From NCBI GenBank assembly GCA_024663395.1, contig JANFAH010000010.1:1240001-1304000 (forward strand): 64,000 nucleotides of DNA, read 5' to 3'. The DNA comes from Pisolithus tinctorius (Eukaryota > Basidiomycota > Agaricomycetes > Boletales > Pisolithaceae). Shown piece after piece: positions 34,033 to 44,869 of this stretch. The stretch's first letter is position 1, and every line of letters starts with the position of its first letter. The notes under the pieces are model-generated. The model ran no database searches, had not been told where the DNA came from, and was given only the letters and a program-made list of their open reading frames with translations. The position numbers were made by a program, and so were the translations under genes.

Positions 34033-37000
34033 CTAGGGGCGATGTCCTCCGCGACAAGTTGGAGATCTCTCATGTATATGCAGATGAGTTCGAATATCGC
34101 TTCCTGTGGTTTCCATTCTACCGCTGGTGCCCCTTCGAGCTCAGTCCGGTCGACTAGACTCGCCTTGTGTCATCCCAAATGCCGGGCTACTCTCGCGTGT
34201 CGTCGAGTTTTGTGGTGCTCCCGGGACAGAATGCCGAGGCACGTACGAATACGACCAGACATATGTAATTGGAATCTTGCGTTTGTCCGGCGTAGTAGAG
34301 CGCGTACAACTTGAAACCTATCGATGACACGAACGTCCCAGAGCTCTCTGAGTTCACCGAGGGCAACGCGGACGGACTCACATTTATAGAATGGTTGCCG
34401 AGCATTGACACTATTATGCACAGCGGTCGATCTTCATGTCGTTCTCCCATTCATACACGGACAGCTGTACACTGCATCAAATCACGGGTTTAACGAAGAG
34501 GAATAGATAGGTCATATGTACTGACTACGAGGAGAATAATATGTACTGCCAACATATGTAGTTTACTCCTGCTAGCTGCACCACATCTTCTGCCTTGGAT
34601 ACCTGCCCAGGTGCGGGTCTCCTGTGAAAAGACACGACGTGTGCCTGAACACCTGTCGTATATAACTCCGTGTCAGCACTCGACGCCATAGGAGGAGGAT
34701 GGAGAATCGTAGATTTACCCTGTCCCCTCACCATTGCTGCAGACTCATTCCGATCTGTGAAATGTGTACATAGGTGTACCGTTCAAAAGATGGGCCAGAA
34801 ACGGACAACTCCACCGTGTCGTTCATGGGGCATTGTGGTCTGTAGAAATATATACAGAAGTAAAAACGTGCAGCCAAGGTAGACGAGGGAGGTGGATGGA
34901 GCCACGTACGTGAAAATATCACCAGTACTGACGCTAGACCCGAGCCAAGAGCGCCTGATAGCACGTCTGTGAGACATTTAGTTCGGTGTAACGGAGCAAG
35001 AAGAATGGAGGGAAGCTTACAGTTGTACTTGGCCCACCAAGGGAGATTATGTCTAATACACGGTAAGCCGCATGAACACCAATATCAAAATGTTGTTGCA
35101 ACCCCCCACCTTCGAATGACATTTTGGAATATGTAGCTGACCAATCTACACCCGGCGATTGGCGTGTGCGAATACAAAGGAACCACTGGACACTGACGCC
35201 CAAGGTATGAAGTTAAGCACGGTGGCTGGGGGGTTTAAGGGACGTTCGTTGAAAAAATACCGAGCTATTCCATTGATTGTTAGTTCGGGAGGACCTATCG
35301 ACTGGTATTATTATTGTGCGGGATCTTACAAACTGGCAGATCGTCAGTTTACTGTCAGTGTTGATGGAGGATGCAAAACACCTACTTAACGAATCGTAGG
35401 AAACTATTTGGCCACTTTTTCATCAGGAGCAAAGGTACAGCGGGAGTGATAGCACCGATAACGAAGAAACAGAGCTGGGCTGAAAAACTGTCAGCGCATC
35501 GCATTGTATGGGAGAAACGAGTTACAGCTGGGAAGGCAGGTCAGCGTTACCACTAACGACAAAGTCTCGACATTTTTTACGCACTAATAACAATGTCCGC
35601 TAGAAAACTACCTACGACACCTACGACCAAGAGTAGTTAGGTATACGGTATATGATCCACATTTATGTCCGTGTGCACGAAGCCCATATGACAGACGCCG
35701 TTCCGAATACTTGAGTGTACGGACATGTGAACCTAGAGTGCATCTGAGAGGTATGTATATTCGACGTAGTGATTCTTCTCCCTTACCCGTCCTTTTGGGT
35801 TACCGAACACATGTCGCTTGACATGGGATGCGTTAATACCAGCGCATCCGTGGGTATAGGTACGTCTGGTAGAACCTTACTTACGGTATATTGCTAAACA
35901 TCCATGATTGAACGCCTAATTGTGTGGTTGCAGCGACCATAGCAGCTACTATTCGTACCCTGACATAAAATACCCCACCAAAAAGCACAATCTCGGGTTA
36001 GGCGACTTACCTGATATCAGAACATTTTACGCGGAGGAATTTTCATATAGTGGCCGAGCCTAAAGTCAGACGCAAAAATTGGCGCTTATGTCATCGTCTG
36101 CGTGCCGAACGATGTCTGATCAGCAAGGAGATGATCGCTTAGAGAGCCTACTACATACTGTATATCCCCACGTCTTGAACGTCATCACCGCGATCGGTCG
36201 GCCTGGTAGTGCGTATCTGGTATCGCGAGTGAGTCCTTGCCCTGTTATGAGAATAGCGCCACCTCTTTACCCTACGATTAGCTTCGTAATAACACTAAGG
36301 AATGATAAGTGCTCTGGCAAAGAACTCAAACGATCTACCTACTTAAGGCCAACTTGCTGATTCGTTATCGCCTGTATCATCCCGCAAGGTATGACATAGG
36401 TAAAGCTGCGATGGGACGGCTGAATGAGAGACGCGAACAAATACAAAACGTGTTTGGCATACTTACAGATAAGCAGCGCTACCACGAATGCCCACACAGG
36501 CAAATGCGTCGGCCACCCTCGAAGCTGATAACTCCCAAGGCAAACATCACCACGAACAAGATAGGATACCACCAGTCCGGAACTTAGGGGAGAGAGGAAG
36601 GGGGTTGAAACATGCCGATGATTAGGGTCAAATACATTTCAAACACGGGGTGTGCAGCGTCGTTAATAATCCCTACCTTGTGGGTACAGACTGATAAGAC
36701 GACCGTGGATATTTGCTTGTTCCGCCAGTGATCGCCGAGCTTGGATCCAGATTTGTTTCCGAAAATACAAGAGTTTGTGGGTCAAAGTCGCTAACTATAG
36801 CGTCAGTTTCAGCATGTCCAGATGAAGGCTTTCGTCACATACCCGTGATTGTTGCAAAGGATAAGCTGGTAAACAATTAGCGGGTCAACCACCCCATGCT
36901 GCTCCTACGTACGTACCCATAAGACACGGCGAAACAGGTTCTTCGGTCGCTTCAGCACTGAGGGAACAGTTGAAAAGCTATAAACGCGTACGACATGAAA

Positions 37001-37218
37001 AGCGGGCTATATGCATCGTAAGTCGCCTCGTCGAAGATGATCAGGTTCGTCAACACTCGGGTAACATTGGAGGGCTGTGCCGAATTATCATATACCAGTC
37101 GCGACTGTATTCTACCAGTCTAGTCAGCAAGGTTTTGTTACAGACGGAGAGATTTGATCAGCGAAGGGAACACACAGTTTGGATGAACGGGATCGAACAG
37201 CTGAAACTGTGAATTTGA
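34033..37218. other. long CpG-rich stretch without a recognised gene
   Basis: About 3.2 kb. Several short frames on both strands (for example minus 35,203-34,934 with a hydrophobic continuation SGALGSGLASVLVIF near 34,960) hint at decayed exons, but none connect. No repeats or terminal structures noticed. Confidence 0.35.
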
Positions 37219-38012
37219 TTATAGTATACACGTTGTACGGCAATGATGTCGGTCTACTGTGGTGCATGTTGCTGCTGAAGAGCCGTACCATCGACTTCGA
37301 GGGGGTAAGTGGCGAATTGAAATATCGATGCTCGTCTTGATGATGGCACCAACCTGAACATGTTGGAAGCCGCGCGCTTGGGAAACTTGCGCGAAGAGCG
37401 TCCTGACCTGTACATTTGTGGATGCAGTTAGCACAGAGAAGAGAATAATAACGTCTGCCATACGCATGATCCCCAGAAGTGATTCTGCAGACGTGTATTC
37501 GTCGCCGACGACGCCCAGCAACTCCTCGATTTCATCGCTTCCTAATACATCACTTTGACCTAGCGTCACAGGCGTTGACGAGCTCGCAACTTGTATCAAT
37601 CTCAATCGAGCGCGGACATCACATAGGCATCGCAACGTAGCAGAAGCGACGATGTCATCCAAACCTAGCATAACAGGATCCTGTTGTTCCCTTTTCCGTT
37701 GCCGCTTCTTGCGCTTCTTTCTCTTGCTTTCGTCTTCGTGTTGGGGAGCTACTCACCTCGTCCGTGTCGCATACACTCCCAGGCGATATCCCACCCCAAC
37801 TTCCCAACCTTGGAGTCCACCGTTACGGTATCGCGTAACCAACAGCACTCCCAGACATTCTTTGCATCGGCGAGCACGGCCTCACGAATGACCAGGGCAG
37901 GAGATGCCAGTACGGACGAAGAGGGGAAAGGCGTTGTGCGGTGGCGATTTACTGCACAAAGACCTGCAGAAAAGAGGCATGGCAGGAGGGAAAGGCAATG
38001 GGCCGTGCACAT
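37219..38012 (-). CDS. possible hypothetical gene, two frames with an intron
   Basis: Not recognised. A minus frame of about 150 codons (37,671-37,219; VASATLRCLCDVRARLRL, MRMADVIILFSVLTAS) is preceded by a 77-bp segment with good splice ends (GTGAGT at 37,754, AACAACAG near 37,677) and an upstream frame 38,012-37,755 (PALVIREAVLADAKNVWECC). The phases across this intron do not give one continuous frame, so either the model is wrong or the gene is decayed. Confidence 0.22.
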
Positions 38013-38430
38013 GTGCGAAAGCGTATCCAGTGTGTCGAGAGTTGCTTGGGACCTTCAACGGAGAATAGCGTCTCGATACCTGCATGGTAAAGAGTGCCAT
38101 GAGGTTGTTTCAGGGTCTTGGACAACCGGCCTTCTTGGCTTGATCGTGCATTCAGTGACCGAGAAGCTATAAAGGGCAAAAGGGTACGAATCCAATGGAG
38201 CATGTCAGCGGCGGAGCCAGGATCACAGTGGGCGAACAGACAACACAGAAAACGAGTGTCTGCTGCAATAGCAACCACGTGCGAGAGCAGCCAGTACCCA
38301 TTCGACGAGAACTTCGGCCGTGTTCCCAGCACCAAACGACGTATCCGACAAAGCGTCGTTGGCGAGGTGGATTTTGAATGGTCTGTCTGCTGAGGGCGGG
38401 TCTGTGAGAACGAGAGCGTGGATATTGTGA

Positions 38431-38513
38431 GTGACGCTGGCTGGTCTACTTGTCAACTCCATCCTGGCTTGTACCAGAAAGAAGCGAGGTGCGCTCGGCC
38501 GTGCCCTAACGTT
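38431..38513 (+). pseudogene. GH27 alpha-galactosidase exon scrap
   Basis: About 83 bp reading SDAGWSTCQLHPGLYQKEAR aligns with 61,679-61,760 of the GH27 pseudogene (SDAGWFACQLYPGSYQNEAR), including the following intronic bases. It ends where the dispersed repeat copy at 38,525 begins. Third GH27-derived locus in the window. Confidence 0.6.
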
Positions 38514-38524
38514 GAATACGTGCA

Positions 38525-39032
38525 GCTCACTGACTTGACGATCGACAACTGGTGGCGGCGGGGATTTTCGTCGACGTGATTTCGGTCGCGCGGTACTCTT
38601 GCATGTCATTACCAACTGTTCCTGCCAAGGAGATCCGGGTTGTGGTAACTTACAGGTGGATAAACATCCAGTGGGGATGTTATTTCTTGACTGTGGGATT
38701 GTAGCGAAAAGGAGACAGGAGACGTTGACGCGAAGAGTGACGATTCCAAGTTTGTCATGTCTCTTCGCTTGGAAACTTGCAGCGAGCGATGTTTGGTCAC
38801 CTTGATGCCCCGAGGACGTATGAAGGCTTCATGGAACAAGTTCGCTAGCACGGGTATCGGCCTGTCTGACAAGATAACAGCTGTTTGGTGTACCTGGGGG
38901 ATGGGATTCATGCCATCCCTTTCCTGTTGGGCTCCATCGACTTGGCCTCCAATACCAGTGTCAGCTGTCTCGGTCACGGTGGAGTCTGCATCGACCGATG
39001 GAAGCTGAAGAGGCGTCCCACCGCTGGAACAG
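38525..39032 (+). repeat. dispersed repeat copy 2 (pair with 30,855-31,410)
   Basis: Partner of the copy at 30,855-31,410; shorter by the central insertions of that copy. Directly follows the GH27 scrap. Confidence 0.75.
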
Positions 39033-39922
39033 CGACAAAGAACCTCGCAAGCGATGAGCTGAGCTCGAGGCAAGCAGTGGAATAATAATCTGCGCATATC
39101 TGTACATGTCTTCGTGTGTAACGCCGATAAGAAGTGCAGTACTTTTAATGGCGGCACAACAAGAAGGATTCTTCAGTCTACTTGGCTTTCCAGACAATGG
39201 TGTCTTATTTTGAGGTAGAAAAAGAAGTCCCTGTACAGTATGATACATGGCCTATTTTATAGGGTAGAGACTTAGGCATGAGATATGTCAGAGTATCTGT
39301 ACAGGCTAAGTAGGATCAGAGAATAAACAAGAAAAGTCATAGATCTGTCACAAAGAAACCAACATCTAACCATACAGTCGACAGTGTCAGACCGAATCCT
39401 TACATTCCCCCCTCCAGGGTACAAAGTACCCTTCCTTCATGAAGTGCGTGCTTACTAAGCAGCACCTCCGGCATTTTCCGCATCATTGCCCTGTTCCATT
39501 GTGTCATCCTTGCCTTCTGCATCAGCCACACCATCGTACCCTTCCTCGTATCCCTCCTCAAGACCTTCAATGGCAATGTCAATACCTACTGAGTCGACCG
39601 TGATGTTAGAGGGGTCATGAGTCAAATACCCAGCAGGATCAGTGAGATCACCAAAGGGTGGGATTGCATCCAAGGTGGTGGTAGAGGAGCTGGTGATGGG
39701 GGTAGGCATGTGGGAGCGGGTACGTGTCTGGGAACTTTCTTGGAACCTTCTAGCCCTAGTGGTCTCCCATCGCTTACTCGAGTTGGACTTCTCAGTGCAA
39801 CGATCCTCGAACATCGAGGAACTAGGGGGGTTACCCAGGGGCCCCCTAGCATGACGATTGTCCTCTCTGTGACTGCAGCGATCCTGGTACCCTCATTGGA
39901 ATCACTCGTGTTATTGCTTGAG
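39033..39922. other. 3' flank of truncated gypsy element
   Basis: No host gene. A minus frame 39,814-39,455 (Glu/Gly/Asp-rich, GLEEGYEEGYDGVADAEGKD) continues the C-terminal side of the gypsy remnant in another frame and may be part of the same element. LTR not identified. Confidence 0.35.
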
Positions 39923-42913
39923 CTACTCTGCCGCATCCCAGAGCATACTATTGAGCATCTCTGTCTCTGCACTGTTAAGTACTTGTCCTCCCTCCCTCTC
40001 TTCCTTACTATGCAGGTCTGCATCCGTTCCCAAAACCTCCTTCTTAGTTGGAGCTGGGCCCGTAATGACTATACAAGCATTATCTCCCAGCTCGTAGTAT
40101 GCAAAGCATGACCATGTGGTAGCATTGCGGTTGTAGGCCTCTCTACACTGGAGGTATCCAGCCAGTACATCAAGGGGGTCTCCTGTTTTATGACACAAGG
40201 CTTTATCATATTGGAAGTAGGAGCGAACTTGCTTGCAATGGGCCAGGACATGATCCTCTGGGTTTCCTGATCTAGGGTCACCCCAGATGACAAAAAAATC
40301 AGGGTTAGCCCGCTCAATTGAATTATCTCTGTCAACATCTGACATGTTACCCACACAGTGTTGTCTCATGTCAGGTAAGGGGTTGATAGCTAGATTCTGG
40401 AGGTCACTAATGATGTTGAAGAGTGTGTGGTGGAGTTTCTCTACAGAGTCAGGGCTTAAGTCCTGCAGTCTCGAGGGTCGGGATATCAAAGGGGGAGTAT
40501 ACAACCAATGGGCTTGCTTGTTCTGATGGTGAGAAGGGTTGTAGCTCCTGCAATGAGATTGGGTGCGACACCAATGGTTATTCGAGTTTAGGCATCTATT
40601 GCTGAATCTCTGGTGATAGCAACTTGGTGTATGACAGTAGTTGTGGCAGGTATGGGTTCTGTGTGGGCCAGTATGATGATTAGCACGAGGATTCATGCGA
40701 CGAGGGTGAATTTGGGGCGAGCACAAGGGTTGACAAGGATGAGCATGATGATTGGGAAGACAAGTGTGGCAGCATGGGCGAGGTTGAGTGCTGGTGTTGG
40801 TGTGGTGGTTTTGAGGTTGTGATGATTTGGCCAGAGGGGGATTCCAGTATGTGGGTCGAGTTTTACAATTGGGACAAGGGCAGCTTAAATGGGTCCCACA
40901 GATATATGGTGCCAAGTGTCCTATGAACACCTGGGAGTCGTCATCCGATGAACCCCTGTTGCCTGTGTCCCTCAATTTCTCAATCCCATCAACCCCAATG
41001 GTCTCAAAATAATCAGTAAGTGCTGTTAGATGCGTGATCTCATCATATGGTAACCACGTTTGATCTCCTGCTGTCCACTGAACCTCGAATTTTGCATCCA
41101 AGTGGTTGCCACGGTGTCTTAGAATTCGATCAATGGCCCATTCATGGTTTGTTCCTCCAAGTTCAGGGATCTGATTGTCCATCTGGCCAGGGAACTTTTG
41201 GTCATCATTAGGTATGTGTATTCTCAGCAGCGATGTGTGAAACACATCATGAATGCCTCTTTGCTTTAGATTATCGTGCAGCGCAATGTGGTAGGAATTA
41301 TTACCAAAGTCGTCCAAGATTTGGTAGGGTCCAATAAATTTCAGCACTAGTTTTTGTGATGTCCCCTTTGACAGACTGATATTCTTTGTAGAGATGTATA
41401 CGAGGTCCCCTGTAGAGAATGGACACGCCTGGCACTTTTTATTAGCACCTCCTGTCTGCTTCACTTGAGCTTTAAGAATGGCGTCATCAGCATCCAATAA
41501 GGTAAGCTTCATTTTATTAGCAAATGCTCATACACTTGGGTACTCATCCCTTGTAGGAGTGTCCCATATCATTCTGCGAGGCATCCATCCTGTATTCAAG
41601 AAGAAAGGTGCATATCCTGTCAATTCTGACATCGCATTGTTGATGGCGAATTCGATTGCAGGAAGTCTTGACACCCAGTCCTTTTGGTTTGGACCGATAC
41701 AACATCTTAGCATTTGGCCGATTGTTCGGTTGGTGCGCTCTGTAGCACTGTCAGTTTCAGGGTGGTAAGCACTTGACATTTTTTGCTGTATTCCAATTAG
41801 ATTGTTCAGATGTTTCCAGAATGTGCTTGTGAATAGAACATCGTGATCACTGATAATCGCCCAAGGTAACCCATGGTGTTTACACGCCTTGGCAAACATT
41901 AATTCTGCGACCTCGCAGGCAGTGTAAGTCATTCTGCTTGGTACGATATGTACCATGGACATTAATAGATCTATGATCACAGTTATCGAATCATATTCTC
42001 CATTGCGATCCTTGGACTCTGGGAGAGGTCCAACAAAGTTGACCCCAATTGCTTCCCAAGGCTTCGATGGTATGGACAGTGGGTTTAACAGTCCAAATGG
42101 TTTATGGGTAGGGGGTTTACTTCACTGACATGTCTGGCATGATGTACAGAAGGTGGTGATGTCTTTCACCATGGAATCCCACCATAGGAACTTGTGTATA
42201 TATGACACAGTCTTTTTGGCACCCAGGTGGGCTAACAGGGAGTGGGCATGGTCGATGACAGTTTCTCTAAGCTGTTTCCCATTTACTTCAATGTCCGGTA
42301 TGCAAAAGACAGTATGATCTGGGAGTTTCAAGCTTATGAATCCATCAGGCGTGATCTCAAAGTTTTTGAAAGCCTGCAGCTCATCGATTATTTGCTTGAA
42401 AAACAGGTCTTTGTCGTACTTATGTTGGGCTGCCTTAAGCACACCCTTGTTCCCTGGGTATACAACTAATGGGATGTTCGTTACTGTGGTAGTAGAGTCA
42501 TTCACATGTGATGCATGTTGATCCACACTCGGCAATACATGTGTGTTCTGCAATGTGTCCACATTGGGTGCATCATGTGTACTTGTAGTAGGGGATCCAC
42601 TGTCCTTCCCCCCCTTCCTTTGTTCACCTGGGCCCAGCAGGACGAAGCAATCTTTCATCCGATGAGCAAACTCGATGCCCATCTCAGGTCGACCAGTCTC
42701 CACAGGGGGTGTAGGAGATTGGCAACATCTAGCAGTTGCTTTCCTTGGGACAGTTTGGGCAGGTGTGTCCGTTGGAGTTCCAACCTTATCCTTCCCAGCA
42801 CTGACCATGGGTGGGCTTGGAAGTTCCATAGCAGGTGTGTCCTCAGTTGGGGTGGATGCTGTTGATGGGGATCTCACTATCAACCTCACCCGGCGCACTG
42901 GCTGTTTTACCAC
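39923..42913 (-). pseudogene. truncated Ty3/gypsy chromovirus: integrase and chromodomain, two stops
   Basis: Single minus frame of 997 codons interrupted by TGA at 42124-42122 and TGA at 41530-41528. Order: Pro/Thr-rich spacer; integrase zinc-binding HHCC (HAHSLLAHLGAKKT ... FCTSCQTCQ, about 42,240-42,125); integrase core with DLLMSMVHIVPS, ISDHDVLFTSTFW (second Asp) and SAYHPETDSATERTNRTI (about 41,750); a C-terminal region KLVLKFIGPYQILDDFGNNS; chromodomain HEWAIDRILRHRGNHL ... WTAGDQTWLPYDEI (about 41,130-41,050); then a His/Cys/Pro-rich extension to TAG-type end at 39,923. Both stops occupy places where relatives have Arg (CQ-stop-SKP, PSV-stop-AFA), consistent with CGA to TGA. RT and RNase H are missing: the left neighbour is the minisatellite segment. 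No LTRs found. Confidence 0.85.
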
Positions 42914-43017
42914 ATTTTCATCAGTAGGTACAAGCTGTCACTCACTCCCTCTATCGTTTTGGATGTGGGATCTAGTGGAGATAGCCATTGCCTTGATGCC
43001 TACATACACAGGTGTGC

Positions 43018-43540
43018 TGCAGACCCTTCAGTCACCTGTAGGCCTGAAAGTGGGTCATCTGACATGTACATTTTGTCCTAAAAGTGGGACTAACTGATGT
43101 TGGCCGATGGTGCCCAAAGGTGGGTAGGCCAGTGTGTGGAAGTGGGGTTGGCTGACCTGCCTGGAGGTTGGACGCACCTCCTGAAAGTGGGGTTGGCTGA
43201 CCTGGCTGGAGGGTGGACCCAGTGCCTGAAAGTGGGGTTGGCTGACCTGGCTGGAGGGCAGACCCACTGCCTGAAAGTGGGTTCAGCCGACCTGTTTGGA
43301 GGATGCACCCACCTCCTGGAAGTGGGTTTGGCTGACCTGTTTGGAGGGTGCACCCACTGCCTGGAAGTGGGGTCAGCCAACCTGTTTGGAGGATGCACCC
43401 ACCTCCTGGAAGTGGGTTTGGCTGACCTGTTTGGAGGGTGCACCCACTGCCTGGAAGTGGGGTCAGCCAACCTGTTTGGAGGATGCACCCACCTCCTGCA
43501 AGTGGAGTTGGCTGACCTCGCTGGGAGATGCACATACCCA
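43018..43540 (-). repeat. 45-bp minisatellite, inverted copy 1 with flank
   Basis: About nine 45-bp units (43,139-43,540) plus a 115-bp flank (43,018-43,135) that is the reverse complement, with few mismatches, of 53,776-53,886. Units read ggttggctgacctgtttgga, then gggtgcacccactgcctgga and agt. Each unit contains CCCACT..AGTGGG, able to form a small hairpin. Confidence 0.9.
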
Positions 43541-44380
43541 CACCAAGAAGAGGTTCAATTTTGGTACCTTCAGCTTTCTGTCAAAACTTGTATGAGGGCA
43601 TTGCAAGATAGCATGGCAATGTACAGAGTAAGCCCCCTCCACATTACTTGCTTTTTGGCCTTTCAGCAGGTCTCCCTTCACCACTAGGCACCTTTTGGTT
43701 GTGACCCCCAGTAGCCAGTACCACATCAGCATTCATCACTAAGTGTTGTGGAACCCCCCCCCCCCCCTTTGTCCCTAGGAGCAACCAATCTTGACAGTCT
43801 CTTTCCATGTCTCCATTCTTCATGTTTGATCCTAATCTAACATTCTGCACTTAGTTGTCTATCTGCTTGTTTTCTTTTAAAGTCTCTTATCAGGTTAGAA
43901 CTGATCCTCTCACCCAAGGGGGGTATAAAGCTCTAGGGATCTGCTGATGTTCACTGACAAGTACCAATGCAGTACCAAGGGTGGGACATTACAGCTGAGA
44001 TGTTATGAAGTTGATCAAATGGTACTGAACACAAAGTGGACCTGCTCTGTAGTTGACATGTTATGTAGCAGTGTCCTTGTACAAGTCCTGACAGAAGGCT
44101 GATAAAGAAGACCTATAGAGGTATTACAGTTGATATTCAAACTGAGGTATCTGCCACATGAGTTACCAACATATGTATGTACTACCAACAAGCAATGCAG
44201 GCTACAATGTAGGTTTGCACGGCCAACACAAAGATCCCAAGTGCCAGTAATCCAAAGACTGACAGGTATGGTCCAGTATGGTAAAGGTTAGACCCAATGG
44301 ATTGGACATGAGCTTAGACCAATGGATTGATTACCTTGGTCTTGGGTCCCAAGTCTTTGGCCTATGCCATACCCATTTGC
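43541..44380. other. spacer, no gene recognised
   Basis: Non-coding; a run of 14 C at 43,754-43,767. The last five bases (44,376-44,380, tttgc) are the target duplication of the gypsy element that follows. Confidence 0.4.
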
Positions 44381-44832
44381 TGTTACGCTCGACCGAAGTC
44401 AAGGCATAGGGAGAGCTCGAATCGCAGACTAAGGTTTCTACTGAGCAATGGCTGCAGTAACCTCAGTAAACGACTGAGGATTTAGGGCAACGCCGGTAAG
44501 AGTGGTCCTTGTAAGGGACACTGAGGGCGAAGTTCTGAGAACGCTGCGTATGATTGAGCAGCTCAAGTCTGGGTTTCCAGGACTTGAGCCGGCAGTTTAA
44601 ATACTACACAGAAACGGACCATGAGGCGTCCGCATGAAACGAGGTAACTATGCTATTGGTTGAACAACGATGACTCATGTCCTAAGCATGTATCGAGCCA
44701 GTAACGCTAGTGGTGGAAATAGAGAGCCGTCGGATCAGAGAGAAGATGGCTCTAAAAGGAAACTAAGTCCAACGGATTGCAAACAAGGTAAACGTGCAAC
44801 AGAAAAGGAAAAGTTAGGGGTGAAACGTAACA
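44381..44832 (-). repeat. 3' LTR of gypsy element
   Basis: 452 bp. Differs from the other LTR at 9 positions; 7 are CpG against TpG or CpA, one other transition, one A/T transversion. Confidence 0.95.
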
Positions 44833-44845
44833 TTACCCCCTTTCT
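44833..44845 (-). other. polypurine tract of gypsy element
   Basis: Minus strand AGAAAGGGGGTAA immediately before the 3' LTR; primes plus-strand DNA synthesis in this class. Confidence 0.8.
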
Positions 44846-44869
44846 AAGCATTGAAGTCCCCAACTTCAA

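Noticed and set aside
34106..34493. Plus frames around YEYDQTYVIGILRLSG and PELSEFTEGNADGLTFIEW
   Set aside because: Could be exons, but they lie opposite the minus frames near the PH-like exon and cannot be joined; strand undecided.
43754..43767. Run of 14 C as a regulatory or quadruplex signal
   Set aside because: Isolated homopolymer, likely a replication or sequencing slippage site; nothing supports function.
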